A stretch of DNA of 64,000 nt from contig JAKSZT010017954.1 in assembly GCA_026826555.1 (NCBI GenBank), positions 642,984-706,983 of the forward strand, written 5' to 3'. The notes below the pieces were generated by a model. That model was not told the DNA's origin. It was given only the letters and a program-made list of their open reading frames with translations, and did not search any database. Numbering within the stretch: the first letter of the stretch is position 1; every line of letters begins with the position of its first letter. A program made the translations under genes and the position numbers. This document shows, piece by piece, positions 1 to 9,878 of the stretch. The stretch comes from Tolypeutes matacus (lineage: Eukaryota > Chordata > Mammalia > Cingulata > Chlamyphoridae).

Positions 1-395
1 ATTAATTTCCAAAGATTAACACATATCCTTTTTACCAATTCTGCACAAGTTAACCCTCAGCTTTCCATTCTCTAACCTTGTTCTATTTTCTGGTGAACCA
101 TATTCAAGTTATTAACTCCACGAGATTAAACAATATATTTAGTTCATAATAGCACAATCATATGGTATTTGTCTTTCTGTGTCTGGCTTGCTTCACTCAA
201 TATAATGTCCTCCAGTTTCATCCATGTTGTCATATGCTTTACGACTTCATTTCTTCTTACAGCTGCATAATATTCCATCGTGTGAATACACCACAGTTTG
301 TTTATCCATTCATCTGTTGATGGACACCTGGGCTGTTTCCAACCTTTGGCAATGGTGAATAATGTTGCTATGAACTTCGGTGTGCAGATGTCTGT

Positions 396-1416
396 TCATG
401 TCACTGCTCTCAGTTCTTCTGGGTATATACCCAGTAGTGGAATTGCAAGGTCACATGGCAAGTCTATATTCAACTTCTTTAGGAACTGCCAAACAGTCCT
501 CCATAGTGGTTGTACCATCCTGCATTCCCACCAACAGTGAAGAAGTGTTCTTATCTCTCCACATCCTCTCCAACACTTGTAGTTCTCTGTCTTTTTAATA
601 GTGGCCATTCTGATAGGTGTGAAATGATATCTCATTGTAGTTTTGATTTGCATTTCCCTAATCTTGAGTGATGTTGAGCATTTCTTCATGTGTTTTTTTG
701 CCATTTGTATTTCTTCTTCGGAGAAATGTCTATTCAAGTCTTTTGCCCATTTTTTAATTGGGTCTTTATTTTTTTACTGTTGAGTTGTAATATCTCTTTA
801 TATATCCTGGATATTAAACCCTTATCAGATATGTGATTTCCAAATATTTTCTCCCATTGAATTGGCTGCCTTTTCATCCTTTTGACAAAATCCTTTGAGG
901 TGTAAAAGTGCTTAATTTTGAGGAGGTCCCATTTATCTATTTTTCCTTTTGTTGCACGTGCTTTCAGTGTAAGGTCCAAGAAACCACCACCTACTACAAG
1001 GTCTTGAAGATGTTCCCTACAATTTCTTCTAGTAGTTTTATGGTCCTGGCTTTTATATTTAGGTCTTTGATCCATTTTGAGTTGATTCTTGTATAGGGAG
1101 TGAGATAGGGGTCCTCCTCCATTCTTTTGGTTATAGATACCCAGTTCTCCCAGCACCATTTGTTGGAAAGACTGTTTTGTCCCGTTAACATTAACTTGGT
1201 AGGTTTGTCAAAAACCAGTTGACTGTATAGGTGAGGGTTTATTTCTCGACTCTCAATTCTATTCCACTGATCAATGTGTCTATCTTTATGCCAGTACCAT
1301 GCTGTTTTGACCACTGCAGCTTTGTAATAAGTTTCAAGGTCAGGTGGAGAAATTCTTCCCTCCTCGTTCTTCTTTTTTAGAATGCTTTGGCTATTTGGGT
1401 GCACTTTCCCTTCCAA
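396..1416 (-). pseudogene. L1 ORF2 C-terminal remnant
   Basis: Three overlapping minus-strand reading-frame pieces together resemble the C-terminal third of LINE-1 ORF2, downstream of the RT core. They include the [20 protein letters not shown] stretch, the NKWCWENW motif and the terminal cysteine-rich segment (CWRGCGE...LLHCWWEC). Frameshifts between the pieces make it non-functional. Sequence right of 1416 belongs to the endonuclease end of ORF2, so the central reverse transcriptase is deleted. Confidence 0.8.
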
Positions 1417-1713
1417 ATTAATTTGTTAATTGCCTTTTCCCAGAATTTGCCTCATATATTTTGGGGCACCCTGGTTAGATGCATAGATATTTATGACTTT
1501 TATATCTTCCTGTTGGATTGTCCCTTTTATTAATATATAACGGCCTTCTGTATCTCTTATAACTTTTTTTTTGCATTTAAAGTTTGTTTTGTCTGATATT
1601 AGTATAGCTACCCCTTCTCTTTTTTGGTTATTTGTATATCATCTTTTTGCAACCTTTCACTTTCAGTTGGCCTCTATCTCTGAATCTCTTGTAGGCAGCA
1701 TATTGATTACTCG

Positions 1714-1998
1714 TTTTTTTTTTTTTTTTTTAATAATACAAACATATAATTTAAAAAAGATATATATTTATTTATTTCCTCTCCTGAGATGGCTCCCTTG
1801 TCTGTCAGCTTCTTTCTTCCTGCTTGTTGTCTGCTTGCTGTGTATGATCATTGTGCTTGCACACTGTCTGCTCGCTGTGTCTGCTCATTGTGTCAGCTCA
1901 TTGCGTCTGCTCATCTTCTTTAGGATGCACCAGGAGCCATACCTGGAACCTCCCATGTGGGAGGTGGGTGCCCAACTGCTTGAGCCACATCTGCTTTT
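1714..1998 (-). mobile_element. DAS-type tRNA-derived SINE
   Basis: A poly(T) head, a T-rich tract, a 'gtctgctcgctgtgtc' low-complexity middle and a tRNA-like end with 'acctcccatgtgggaggtgggtgcccaactgcttgagccacatctgc' mark a reverse-oriented DAS SINE. It interrupts the L1 endonuclease region, which resumes with the segment ending 'ttttgattgg' just before 2056. Confidence 0.85.
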
Positions 1999-2055
1999 CT
2001 GGCTCATGTTTTTTTAAAAATCTATTCCGTCATCCTATATCTTTTGATTGGGGAG

Positions 2056-2649
2056 TGTATTAGTCAGCCAAAGGGGTGCTGATGCAAAATACCAGAAATC
2101 TGTTGGCATTTACAAAAAGGTATTTATTTGGGGTAGAGGCTTACAGTTACCAGGCCATAAAGCATAAGTTACTCCCCTCACCAAAGTTTGTTGCCATCTG
2201 TTGGAGCAAGATGGCTGCTGACATTTGCCAAGAGTTCAGGCTTCTTGGGTTCCTCTCTTCTCGGACCTTGCTTCTCTCTGGGCTCAAGCTTGCTTTTCTC
2301 CCAAAGGCCAGCTGTAGACTATCAGGTGAACGGCTCGTCTCTTTTCCCGGGGACTTCTCTCCTTCCTCACCACCAAGCTCCTCTGTGTGCTTACATTCCC
2401 TGACTCCAGCATTAAAATTCCAAACTTCCTTCTTTGCAGTGCAGTTTCTCTGCAAGTCCCTGTCCACCAAGGGGCGAGGAATCAATGTCCTACTGATGTG
2501 GCCCAATCAAAGCCTTAATCATGATTTAATCAAGTAAAATTAAAACCTCTGAATCCAATACACTCTAATATGCCCAGAGGAAAAGACCAGTTTACAAACA
2601 TAATCCAATATTTCTTTTTGGAATTCACCAATAATATCAAACTGCTACA
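2056..2649 (-). mobile_element. Solo MaLR/ERVL-like LTR inside L1
   Basis: The block runs from TGTATTAGTCAGCC to AAACTGCTACA (TG...CA ends) and is about 594 bp. Five-base flanks are gggag (2051-2055) and ggaag (2650-2654), a near-perfect target duplication. The L1 sequence is continuous on either side. Related copies occur at 23.77-24.30 kb and in the element at 29.05-31.57 kb. The 'tgtattagtcag' start resembles reversed THE1/MST-type LTRs, hence the MaLR-like call. Confidence 0.75.
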
Positions 2650-2959
2650 GGAAGTTTAATCCATCCATATTCAATGATATTTCTGTAAATGTATTATTTA
2701 TTTCCACCATTTTATTCTTTGGTTTTCATATGTCATATCTTATTTTCATCTGTCTTTTTACTCTTTTGGTTATCCTTTCTGCTATTCTTGTCTTTTACTG
2801 TCCTCTAAGCCTCTCTCTCCTGTCTTTTTCTTTCAGGCTATAAGGCTCCCTTTAATATTTCCTACAAAAATGGATTCTTTTTTATAAACTCTCTTAGTTT
2901 CTGTTCATTTGTGAATATATTAAACTCATGTTCATATTTGAAGGGCAATTTTGCTGGAT

Positions 2960-3460
2960 AAAAATTCTTGGCTGGTAGTTTTTCTCTTTCAGTATCTTAA
3001 TTGTTTTCTTGCCTCTATGGTTTCTGATGAGAAAATAATGCTAAGTTTTGCTGGGCTTCCCTTGTATGTGATGGTTTTCTTCTCCCTTGCTGCTCTCAGA
3101 ACATTCTCTTTATCTTTGATGTTTGACATTCTAAGTAGTATGTGTCTTGGAGTAGGTCTATTTGGATTAATTCTGATTGGGGTACGCTGTACTTCTTGGA
3201 CATGTAAGCTCATTTCTTTCATGTCAGTTGGGGAATTTTCAGCTATTGTTTCCTCAAATACTCTTTCTGTCCCTTTTTCCTTCTCTTTTCCTTCTAGAAC
3301 TCCCATGTCACATATGTTGTTGCATTTCATGTTATCATTCAACTCCCTGAGCTCCTGCCCAATTTTTTCTATTCTTTTCTCTCTTCAATTTCAGCTGTTC
3401 TGTCTTTTGTATCACTTATTCTTTCTTCTATCATTTCAAGCCTGCTCTTGTATGTTTCTA
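2960..3460 (-). pseudogene. L1 ORF1 C-terminal remnant
   Basis: The minus strand encodes recognisable LINE-1 ORF1 sequence, including EVQRTP, RPTPRHIL, KDKENVLRAAREKK and TYKG. These match the RRM and C-terminal regions of the L1 RNA-binding protein. The frame is cut by a DAS-SINE on the upstream side and reaches an early stop, so no functional protein is expected. Confidence 0.8.
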
Positions 3461-3473
3461 ATGTTGTTGTTGT

Positions 3474-3733
3474 TATTTTTTTTTTTTTTAAGATTTTTTA
3501 ATTTTAATTTTTATTTATTTATTTATTCCCCACTTGCTGCTTGTGCTTGCTGTGTCCATTTGCTTTTGGCATTTTTCTGGGTTTGCTTGTCTCCCTTTGT
3601 TGAGTCATCTTGCTGTGTTGGCTCACCGCACTGCGTGGGCTGGCTTGCCTTCACCAGGAGGCCCCGGGAATCAAACCAGGGGCCTCCCATATGGTAAACA
3701 GGAGCCCAACCAATTGAGCCACAGCTGCTTCCC
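3474..3733 (-). mobile_element. DAS-type SINE
   Basis: A reverse-oriented full-length DAS SINE with poly(T), a (ATTT)n tract, 'cccacttgctgcttgtgcttgctgtg', 'gccttcaccaggaggccccgggaatcaaaccaggggcctcccatatgg' and the 'gagccacagctgcttccc' end. The flanking 'tctaatgt' on both sides suggests a short target duplication in the L1 ORF1 remnant. Confidence 0.9.
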
Positions 3734-3752
3734 TCTAATGTTTGTTTGTTTG

Positions 3753-3759
<7 letters not shown>

Positions 3760-3783
<24 letters not shown>

Positions 3784-4575
3784 TATTGTGGGTAAAAATC
3801 AAAATTTTTACAATACATACCAACATTTGCAAAATGATATATAAATATATATGCATATATGTGCATTTGTTTACAAAAATGTTATTTATGTATATATATA
3901 AATATATTTTAAGAGGTATTTAGATACCCAAAATATTACATGGAACCCACTGGGATTCCTATGTTGCCCACCTCCCACACCTCCCACTACATCCCACACA
4001 AACATCTCCCACAAGTGTGGCCTACCACCCTCAATGGACTTACACATCCTGGGGCCTTGCCACCAACCATAGACCACAGTTCACACTGTAGACCACACTC
4101 TCTCCCACACAGTTCTGAGTGGTGTGTGCTGATTTAAAATGGCCTACATCCGTTGCCACAAAGGTACTCAGGACAACCTCCAAATCCCAGAGAAGCCCCT
4201 GTATTTCAACTGCTTGTCCCTTCCCTGCCCCAAAAGTGTCAAGTGGCCACTGGCTCCACCTCATTGTTATAATTTCTTCCATTGCTAGAATCACCATATG
4301 TGAACAACAGAATACCATCAAGTCCACTCTAGTCCATAGTTCTTCCCCCAATCCTGAGGGGACTGGGATGGTGATGTCCACTCCACCTCCAAGTGAGAGA
4401 GGGCTTATATCCCATGGATATGGTGGGTGGGATGATCCTGCCTGCAGATGCAGGCCCTCTCCATTCCCTGGGATGGCCATTGCCTATCATTGCCTCCTCG
4501 CCAGGTGACTTGGATGAGTCCATTGAGCTGTAGGGTAGGAGTTGCAGCTCCACCGAGATTCCATGCACACCTGGC
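3760..4575 (-). mobile_element. L1 3'-end-like insertion within older L1
   Basis: The block starts (plus strand) with a (TTTA)n/poly(T) tract and continues with sequence resembling xenarthran L1 3' UTR, such as the reverse of 'gtgggaggtgtgggaggtgggcaacataggaatcc'. It interrupts the ORF1 coiled-coil remnant, which resumes near 4576 at a repeated 'ctctaatg'. I read it as a 3' part of another L1 on the minus strand. The family assignment is tentative. Confidence 0.5.
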
Positions 4576-4760
4576 CCCTCTAATGTGTTTTTGATCTCAC
4601 TTACTGTGTCTTTCATTCCCATGAGCTCTGTTACTTTTCTATTCCTGTTTTCAAATTCTTCTTTTTGTTTGCTCAGTGTCTTTTTGATGTCCTTTATCTC
4701 TTTAGCCATATTGTCTTTCAACTCATTAATTTGATTTTGGAAATATGTGTGCATCTTTGT
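4576..4760 (-). pseudogene. L1 ORF1 coiled-coil remnant
   Basis: The minus strand encodes a heptad-rich segment (QINELKDNMAKEIKDIKK..) typical of the L1 ORF1 coiled coil. It is severed from the RRM part by inserted repeats. The L1 5' UTR lies to its right (about 4.8-5.91 kb). Confidence 0.7.
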
Positions 4761-5119
4761 GATTGTCTCAAATCCTGTGTCTCTTCTGGGGCTTTGATAT
4801 ATTCCTTTTCTTGGGCCATTTCTTCCATTTTCTTAGTGTGGCTTGTAATTTTTTGCTGATGTCTGGGCATATTATAATGATGGTGAGTTTTCTCTGATGT
4901 TCAATTTCTCTCTCTTGTGTAGAGATTTAGTGGCAGGAGACGATGTTACAGCTGTTCTTTGATTCTTCGTTCAGCCTTTAGGCTTTAGTTTAGGTCTTTA
5001 GGGTTGTCCCTGTTAGTTATTCAAATCTGGGCCCTGGACCCAGTAATGGGTTGCAGATCTGCTTCTGAGGGCCTTGTGGTGGGAGGCTGTAAAGGCCAGA
5101 AAAAGCCTCTCTTAATTGC

Positions 5120-5204
5120 TTTTTTTTTAAAGGAGGTACTGGGGATTGAACCCAGGACCTTGCACATGGGAAGCAGGCACTCAACCCGAGCTACATCTGC
5201 TCCC
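5120..5204 (-). mobile_element. Short DAS-type SINE
   Basis: The sequence 'ttttttttaaaggaggtactggggattgaacccaggaccttgcacatgggaagcaggcactcaac' is a reverse tRNA-like head with a short tail. It lies within the L1 5' UTR region. Confidence 0.8.
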
Positions 5205-5932
5205 CCTTATTTACTTTTAATTTGCCAGCAGGTGGCACTCTTTGACAGCCCTCTCAGTTCAAAGCCTGGTGGGAGTGTGTTGGTTGCAATACCGCTGGAT
5301 CAATGTCCAGTCCCAGGATCCTGCCTGGAGGCTAAGAGCCCCATAATTCAAACTTTCTCAGAGGCAGTTCTCCAACCTTTGCTTGTAGCCCCCTCCCTTC
5401 TCCCGGGTAGGGCATAATTCCACTCCCCTCTGTGTCTTCAACAACCAGTCCCGGTCAGTAGAGAGGGAGATCCAGAGGGTAGGATCTCTTTAGTCCTTTG
5501 CCAACAACTGAGGCAAACAATGGTGCAGCCCCACCTGGCCTGGAAGGGTTGGTGGGACACAGCAGACCAAATGTGTGGGTCAAAAGCTGAGTCAGCCTTA
5601 GGCTGTGTCCCTCTCTCTCCCATTTCCTGGGGAGGTGAATCCCTGGGGACCCCTTTGCTGACCAGAGGCCTGAGAATTCAAAAGCGTCTATAAGGTGGGG
5701 GAGGGTGCTGGCAGTTGCAGCTACAGCTTTTAACTCACGGTTTTGCTATTGCAATTCTTTTCCTTTGCTCCTCTCTCTTCTGGGAATTGTCCAGCCTTCC
5801 CCTGGTGTCCTAAACTCTAGGAGATTGTTTTCCAGGCCGTTCCTGCCTGTCCTCTAGCTATTTTTCTGAGAGAAGAGAGTCCTGTGTTTTTCTAGTCCAC
5901 CATCTTCCCCAAATTCCCCAAGGTAAGTAACT

Positions 5933-6056
5933 TTTTTTGTTGTTGTTGTTGTTTGTTTGTTTGTTTTTGTTTTTTACTGGGAGGTCCCAGAGATCGAACC
6001 CAGGTCCCTCCATATGGGAGACAGAAGCCCAACCAGTTGAGCCACATCCGACCCCC
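5933..6056 (-). mobile_element. DAS-type SINE with target duplication
   Basis: A reverse DAS SINE with a (GTTT)n tail. It is flanked by 'ggtaagtaacttttt' on the left and 'ggtaagtaacttttg' on the right, a target duplication of about 14 bp. It splits the 3' end of the ERV env remnant. Confidence 0.9.
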
Positions 6057-6059
6057 GGT

Positions 6060-6672
6060 AAGTAACTTTTGATTGCCTCCCTCAAGGTTCGTGCAGATGG
6101 ATTATTAATGTTTTGTAACCAAGTTGTATATTCAACTCAGTTTGGTTTGAGACATTTACCCAAGAACAACAAGAGGTGTTTAGCTTTTGCGCACACTTCT
6201 CCTTGTTCTGCTAGGAGACAGCCCAAGGCTGTTTGGTTGTCCATGACCATGTTGGTCAAAGTGTTGACAGAGATTTGCATAGCCTCTAAAGCTGCAGTGG
6301 TGGAGTTAGCCAGTTCTTCTACTGCATCTGTCAAGTTACACAGAGCTGCTTCAGGATAGGCCAACCCGCCCCAAGGAGCTCATAGCCCTCTTGCTGAACC
6401 TAAGCCAGCTGTGATCATACCTAGTGCCTGTTTACTATGAGGATAATGGGTAGGTTGGTAAATAGAAATATCAGGCTTTAAATACCTTTGGGTACACTGG
6501 CCCTTTATCTAGGCATTATTTACACATTAGAACATTCTGACCTGAGTATCAAAGATACTGTATTCAAAACTTTTAAAAGGTAACCAGCTCCTTGGGCTTC
6601 CACAGATAAAGATATATCCTTTTGGGGCACAGAGAAATTCCCAGGAAGTTCTCTGTAGAGCCTGCAACTGTC
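6060..6672 (-). pseudogene. Class I ERV env remnant (SU end and TM)
   Basis: Minus-strand sequence reads as the end of the surface subunit followed by the transmembrane subunit of a gammaretrovirus-like envelope. It includes a fusion-peptide-like stretch and a conserved leucine/glutamine-rich core ending in AEQGEVCAKA, which resembles the immunosuppressive-domain region of class I Env. Stops and frameshifts are present. It continues rightwards into a SINE and then into an inverted ERV segment. The expected 3' LTR is not seen: L1 sequence begins at about 5.91 kb. Confidence 0.75.
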
Positions 6673-6678
6673 GGGATA

Positions 6679-6887
6679 CTTTTTGTTGCATCATCTTGCT
6701 GCGCCAGCTCTCCGCGTGGGCCAGCACTCCATGCACCGGCCAGCACTCCTGCACAGGCCAACATTCCACATGGGCCAGTTCTCTGCTCGGGCTGGCTTGC
6801 CTTCACCAGGAGGCCCCGGGAATTAAACCCTGGACCTCCTGTGTGGTAGACGGGAGCCCAGTCGCTTGAACCACGTCTGTCATGTAA
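6679..6887 (-). mobile_element. DAS-type SINE at an ERV inversion joint
   Basis: A reverse DAS SINE with 'tgttgcatcatcttgctgcgccagctctcc', 'gccttcaccaggaggccccgggaattaaaccctggacctcc' and 'ttgaaccacgtctg'. It lies between the minus-strand env remnant and the plus-strand integrase remnant and so conceals the exact left inversion joint. Confidence 0.85.
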
Positions 6888-7545
6888 ACTAAGGCCTCAC
6901 TAAGGGACAGTATTCCCTGGCTTGGTGTGCCGCTCTCTATTCAAAGGATAATGAGAGCACCTTTATCGCTAAAGTAGCTCAAGATGTACTTAACGCTTTA
7001 GGAATTGATGGGAGGCTGCATACATCCTGGAGACCACAATCCATAGGAAAACCTGAGAAAATGAATCATACCCTAGAGAAGACTCTAACCAAGATCTGCC
7101 AAAAGACAAATTTAACCTGGGACACAGCTCTGCCATCTGTCCTGCTTAGGATAAGGGCAGCCCCCAGGAGCAGGCTTGGTTTGGGCCCATATGAAGTAAT
7201 GTGTGAGAGACCCTTAAAACCAATAGTAATCACATGTTATTACTGAATCGGAAACCATAAAACCTATTCAGTCCTTAGGAGCCACTCTCTCTGCAATACA
7301 CCAATACATCTCTGATCAGCTCTATTTCCCACAGATGTCCGCCTGCATCATATCAATCCAGGGGATTGGGTACTTTTTAGAAAATGGAAAACGCAGCACC
7401 CAGATAGCTAATTAAAAGCCCAATGGGATGGACATTATCAAGTCTTGCTTGTTACTCACTCTTCTGTTAAGTTACAGGGCATCGAATCCTGGATCCATCA
7501 CGAAAGGGTGAAACCCATCCTCTAAGAAGGTGATTCTCCATCGTC
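6888..7545 (+). pseudogene. Class I ERV integrase C-terminal half (inverted segment)
   Basis: Plus-strand sequence starts with WLGVPLSIQ-like residues and continues through ALGIDGRLHTSWRPQS and NHTLEKTLTK to a C-terminal domain with WIHHERVKP. These are hallmarks of gammaretrovirus-like integrase from the second catalytic region to the end. Stops and frameshifts are present. It is on the opposite strand to the N-terminal half of the same integrase at 9.18-9.88 kb, so I place it inside an inverted part of the provirus. Confidence 0.75.
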
Positions 7546-7678
7546 CTGAAAAAAAGGCTGAGGCTTCGTGTTCCTCGGCGCTGGAGTAAGACTGCCACCC
7601 TAACCGAGGTTCTCCATCCCTCATTTATACCTGTGAAACCATCATGGATGTAAGACTGCTTTTCAAAAGGAAATAGAG

Positions 7679-8192
7679 GGCACAGATGTGGCTCAAATGG
7701 TTGGGCGTTCATCTCCCATATGGAGGGACCTGGGTTCTATCCCCAGGACCTCCTGGTAAAAATAAAAATATAGAAGGTGCGCGGGCTGCCATGCCCTGCG
7801 AGCAGATGTGCTGCCAGGTCCCGCCCCCAGGCCCCATGGGCGGGTGCGCTGCCAGGCCCTGTGCATGCGTGTGCAGCAGGCAGCAAGATGATGATGTAGC
7901 AGGAGAGTGCCGTAGCAGGAGAGTGATGCAGGGGAGAGCCAAGATGAGACGCGCCGAAAAAACCAGGAACTGAGGTGGTACAGATGGCAGAATGCCTCTC
8001 TCCTGCATTGGAGGTTCCCAGGATCGAATCCCAGTGAGGACAGGAGGAGAAGGATGAGAAGAGAGGGCAGGAAATAGACACAGAGAATTGCCCAGCGAAT
8101 GGACACAAAAACAGCAGAAACGGGGGGCGGGGAGGGGGGCGGGTTAAAAATGGATAAAAAGTAAATAAATAAATCTTAAAAAAAAAAAAAAA
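7679..8192 (+). mobile_element. Dimeric DAS-type SINE
   Basis: Two tRNA-like units lie in tandem. The first, near 7683, has 'gatgtggctcaaatggttgggcg'. The second, near 7963, has 'ggaactgaggtggtacagatggcagaatgcc'. They are joined by a GC-rich linker and end in poly(A) with '(aaat)n cttaaaa'. The target duplication 'aaaaggaaatag' flanks the whole unit, so it inserted as one element of about 510 bp. Confidence 0.85.
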
Positions 8193-8277
8193 AGGAAATA
8201 GCAAGGTAGGTGATGTCTGATGTAGATTGTACTGCTTGGTTGTGTATTCTCTTTTTTGTTGCTGGATTCTTTTAAAT

Positions 8278-8404
8278 AAATAAATATAAAACTTTATTTT
8301 TGAAGAAGTTTTAGACTACAGAAAATTTACATTGAAAATATAGGGGCTCCCATATACACCACCCCTCCCCCCCTCACATTTTCCCCTCTTTTAACAATAT
8401 TTTA
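8278..8404 (-). mobile_element. L1 3'-end fragment
   Basis: The sequence 'aaaactttatttttgaagaagttttagactacagaaaatttacattgaaaatataggggctccc' is an antisense L1 3' UTR piece inserted between the ERV integrase and env remnants. Confidence 0.5.
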
Positions 8405-9178
8405 TAGGCTAATGATGGCATGCTTCATACCTAAAAGCTGGAACCATTTTTCTATGTAGCGAATCATCTAGATTATTCAGTACCTTAGACTAAGTATCAG
8501 ATTGTAACCACTCGTTAAACCCTTTAGATTAGGTTATAAAAATGATTGGTATTGTTTTCACCCTTATAACCTTGTCTGCTTGTAATCTCCCTTGTCACAT
8601 GGAAAAGTGGAAGGAAAATCCCATTGTTCAAGCTTCCCAAGCCCTTGCCTGGGGAGGGCAACTGAAGGACTGTTGGGTATGCCCCCCCAAATCCTTATAC
8701 AGAATCCCCTTCCAACATCACCATCACTGTTGCCGGTTTCTTCCAGGTCCCAGAGTCAAGTCCTCTGAAGGTCGTCAGGCTCTTTCCCCTGCTTTGATCT
8801 TGCTCCCTCTCATAACCAGTCCCGAGAATGAGGTGGAAGACTAGGAATCCCTAAGCTCCCCTCAGCTGCTCCACATTATATGTGAGCACAGAGCTAACTA
8901 TCTTGGGTCTTTGCAGACAGCCGTAATCAAATGACCTGGGATTATATGGTGAATGGGGTCTCTAACGAGGCGGCGATTTGTCAGGATCTAAAGAGAGAGG
9001 AACTATAAACATTGAAGGGGAGGTTTATACCTATTATACCATTGAAAGGTCTGATAATGACCAAAATTGGGAGTTGGCATAGAAAAAGCCAAGAAATTGG
9101 AAAAAATGGGAAAAGAACCTGCAAGAATCCACCCTGCAAGTTACTTCAGCTCCTCTTTCTGTTGGGTAAGGGAACGCC
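8405..9178 (+). pseudogene. Class I ERV env SU N-terminal remnant (inverted segment)
   Basis: The plus strand has a start with a hydrophobic leader at 8542 followed by a tract with NPIVQASQALAWGG and KDCWVCPP, as in the N-terminal part of class I Env surface subunits. Decayed sequence continues to about 9.17 kb. It is the same inverted block as the integrase C-terminal half and ends abruptly where minus-strand integrase begins. It is not intact. Confidence 0.6.
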
Positions 9179-9878
9179 TCAAGCAACTGAGAAGGTGTCC
9201 ATGAACACAAGCAGGTATTTGTAGTTTCCTTGGGCCTTCGGCATAATAGTAAAGTCTATTTGCCAGTCTTCCCCTAATCCATGCTTGAATCCCTCTCCCC
9301 CCTTTTTAGGAGGTACCAGGGAATGAACCCAGGATCTCTTAAATGGGAAGCAGGTGCTCAGCCACTGAGCCACATCTGCTCCCCTTGAACCCCCCTTTTA
9401 ATCAGTGGAGGGCCTGTCTTGGGATTGATTCTGGGGCAAACAAGACCCTCTTGAGTCACTCTTTGTACAGTTTTTCTCACTCTAGGACCCACAATGTACT
9501 TCTGTAGCTGTTGGCACAGTGTCCCTCGTAGTGAGAGCTCTGGTGTAAATAGGTGATAACTCTTTTCACTAGGTGTTCTGGAATCAGGACTACTCCTTCA
9601 CTATGAGGCCAGCCCTCTGGGGTGGCCTGCACTGGCTCCTCTGGTGCCTCTGGCTTGTACTGTGGATATAAAGGTTTGGAAGGAAAACTCCATTCCTTGT
9701 CTCATGACAGATCATTTGAGGAATATTGGGGTGTAAATGGTGTTAAATCAATACTTGGTATAAAAGCTGCAATAATTATGCCAGGTGCCTGGAACTTGGC
9801 TGCCTCTTGCTGCGTGGTCTGCCAGGTTATTTTCTGTTCCTATTATTCCTTTGATGTCCAGGAAAATGGATGACTGCT
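9179..9878 (-). pseudogene. Class I ERV RNase H end and integrase N-terminal half
   Basis: Minus-strand sequence reads as an RNase H/integrase linker, then a zinc-binding HHCC-like region, then the start of the catalytic core (WQIDFT, the first catalytic aspartate, and YKYLLVFMDTFS). It stops at about 9179, where the continuation is found inverted at 6.89 kb. A short SINE (9299-9385) interrupts it. Several stops make it a pseudogene. Confidence 0.75.
9299..9385 (-). mobile_element. Short DAS-type SINE
   Basis: A reverse tRNA-like head, 'ttaggaggtaccagggaatgaacccaggatctcttaaatgggaagcaggtgctcagccactgagccacatctgctcccc', inserted in the integrase remnant. Confidence 0.8.

Larger units (their letters stand above)
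1..5912 (-). mobile_element. LINE-1/HAL1-like element, composite and disrupted
   Basis: The minus strand carries LINE-1 features in order. A 5' UTR head begins near 5912 with a GGGGAAGATGG-type start. ORF1 coiled-coil and RRM-like segments lie at about 4.76-2.96 kb. Endonuclease-like sequence follows at about 1.72-1.43 kb, then the ORF2 C-terminal region at about 1.42-0.40 kb. The RT core expected between the last two is missing, so the element is internally deleted or resembles HAL1. Both ORFs are broken. It is interrupted by an LTR (2056-2649), two DAS-SINEs and an inserted L1 3'-end-like block (about 3770-4575). Its 5' end abuts ERV env sequence at about 5.92 kb, so I infer that it inserted into that provirus. 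The 3' end may lie left of the window. Confidence 0.8.

Noticed and set aside
8542..8844. 100-codon frame as a host gene
   Set aside because: Context and motifs match the N-terminal part of a decayed ERV envelope.
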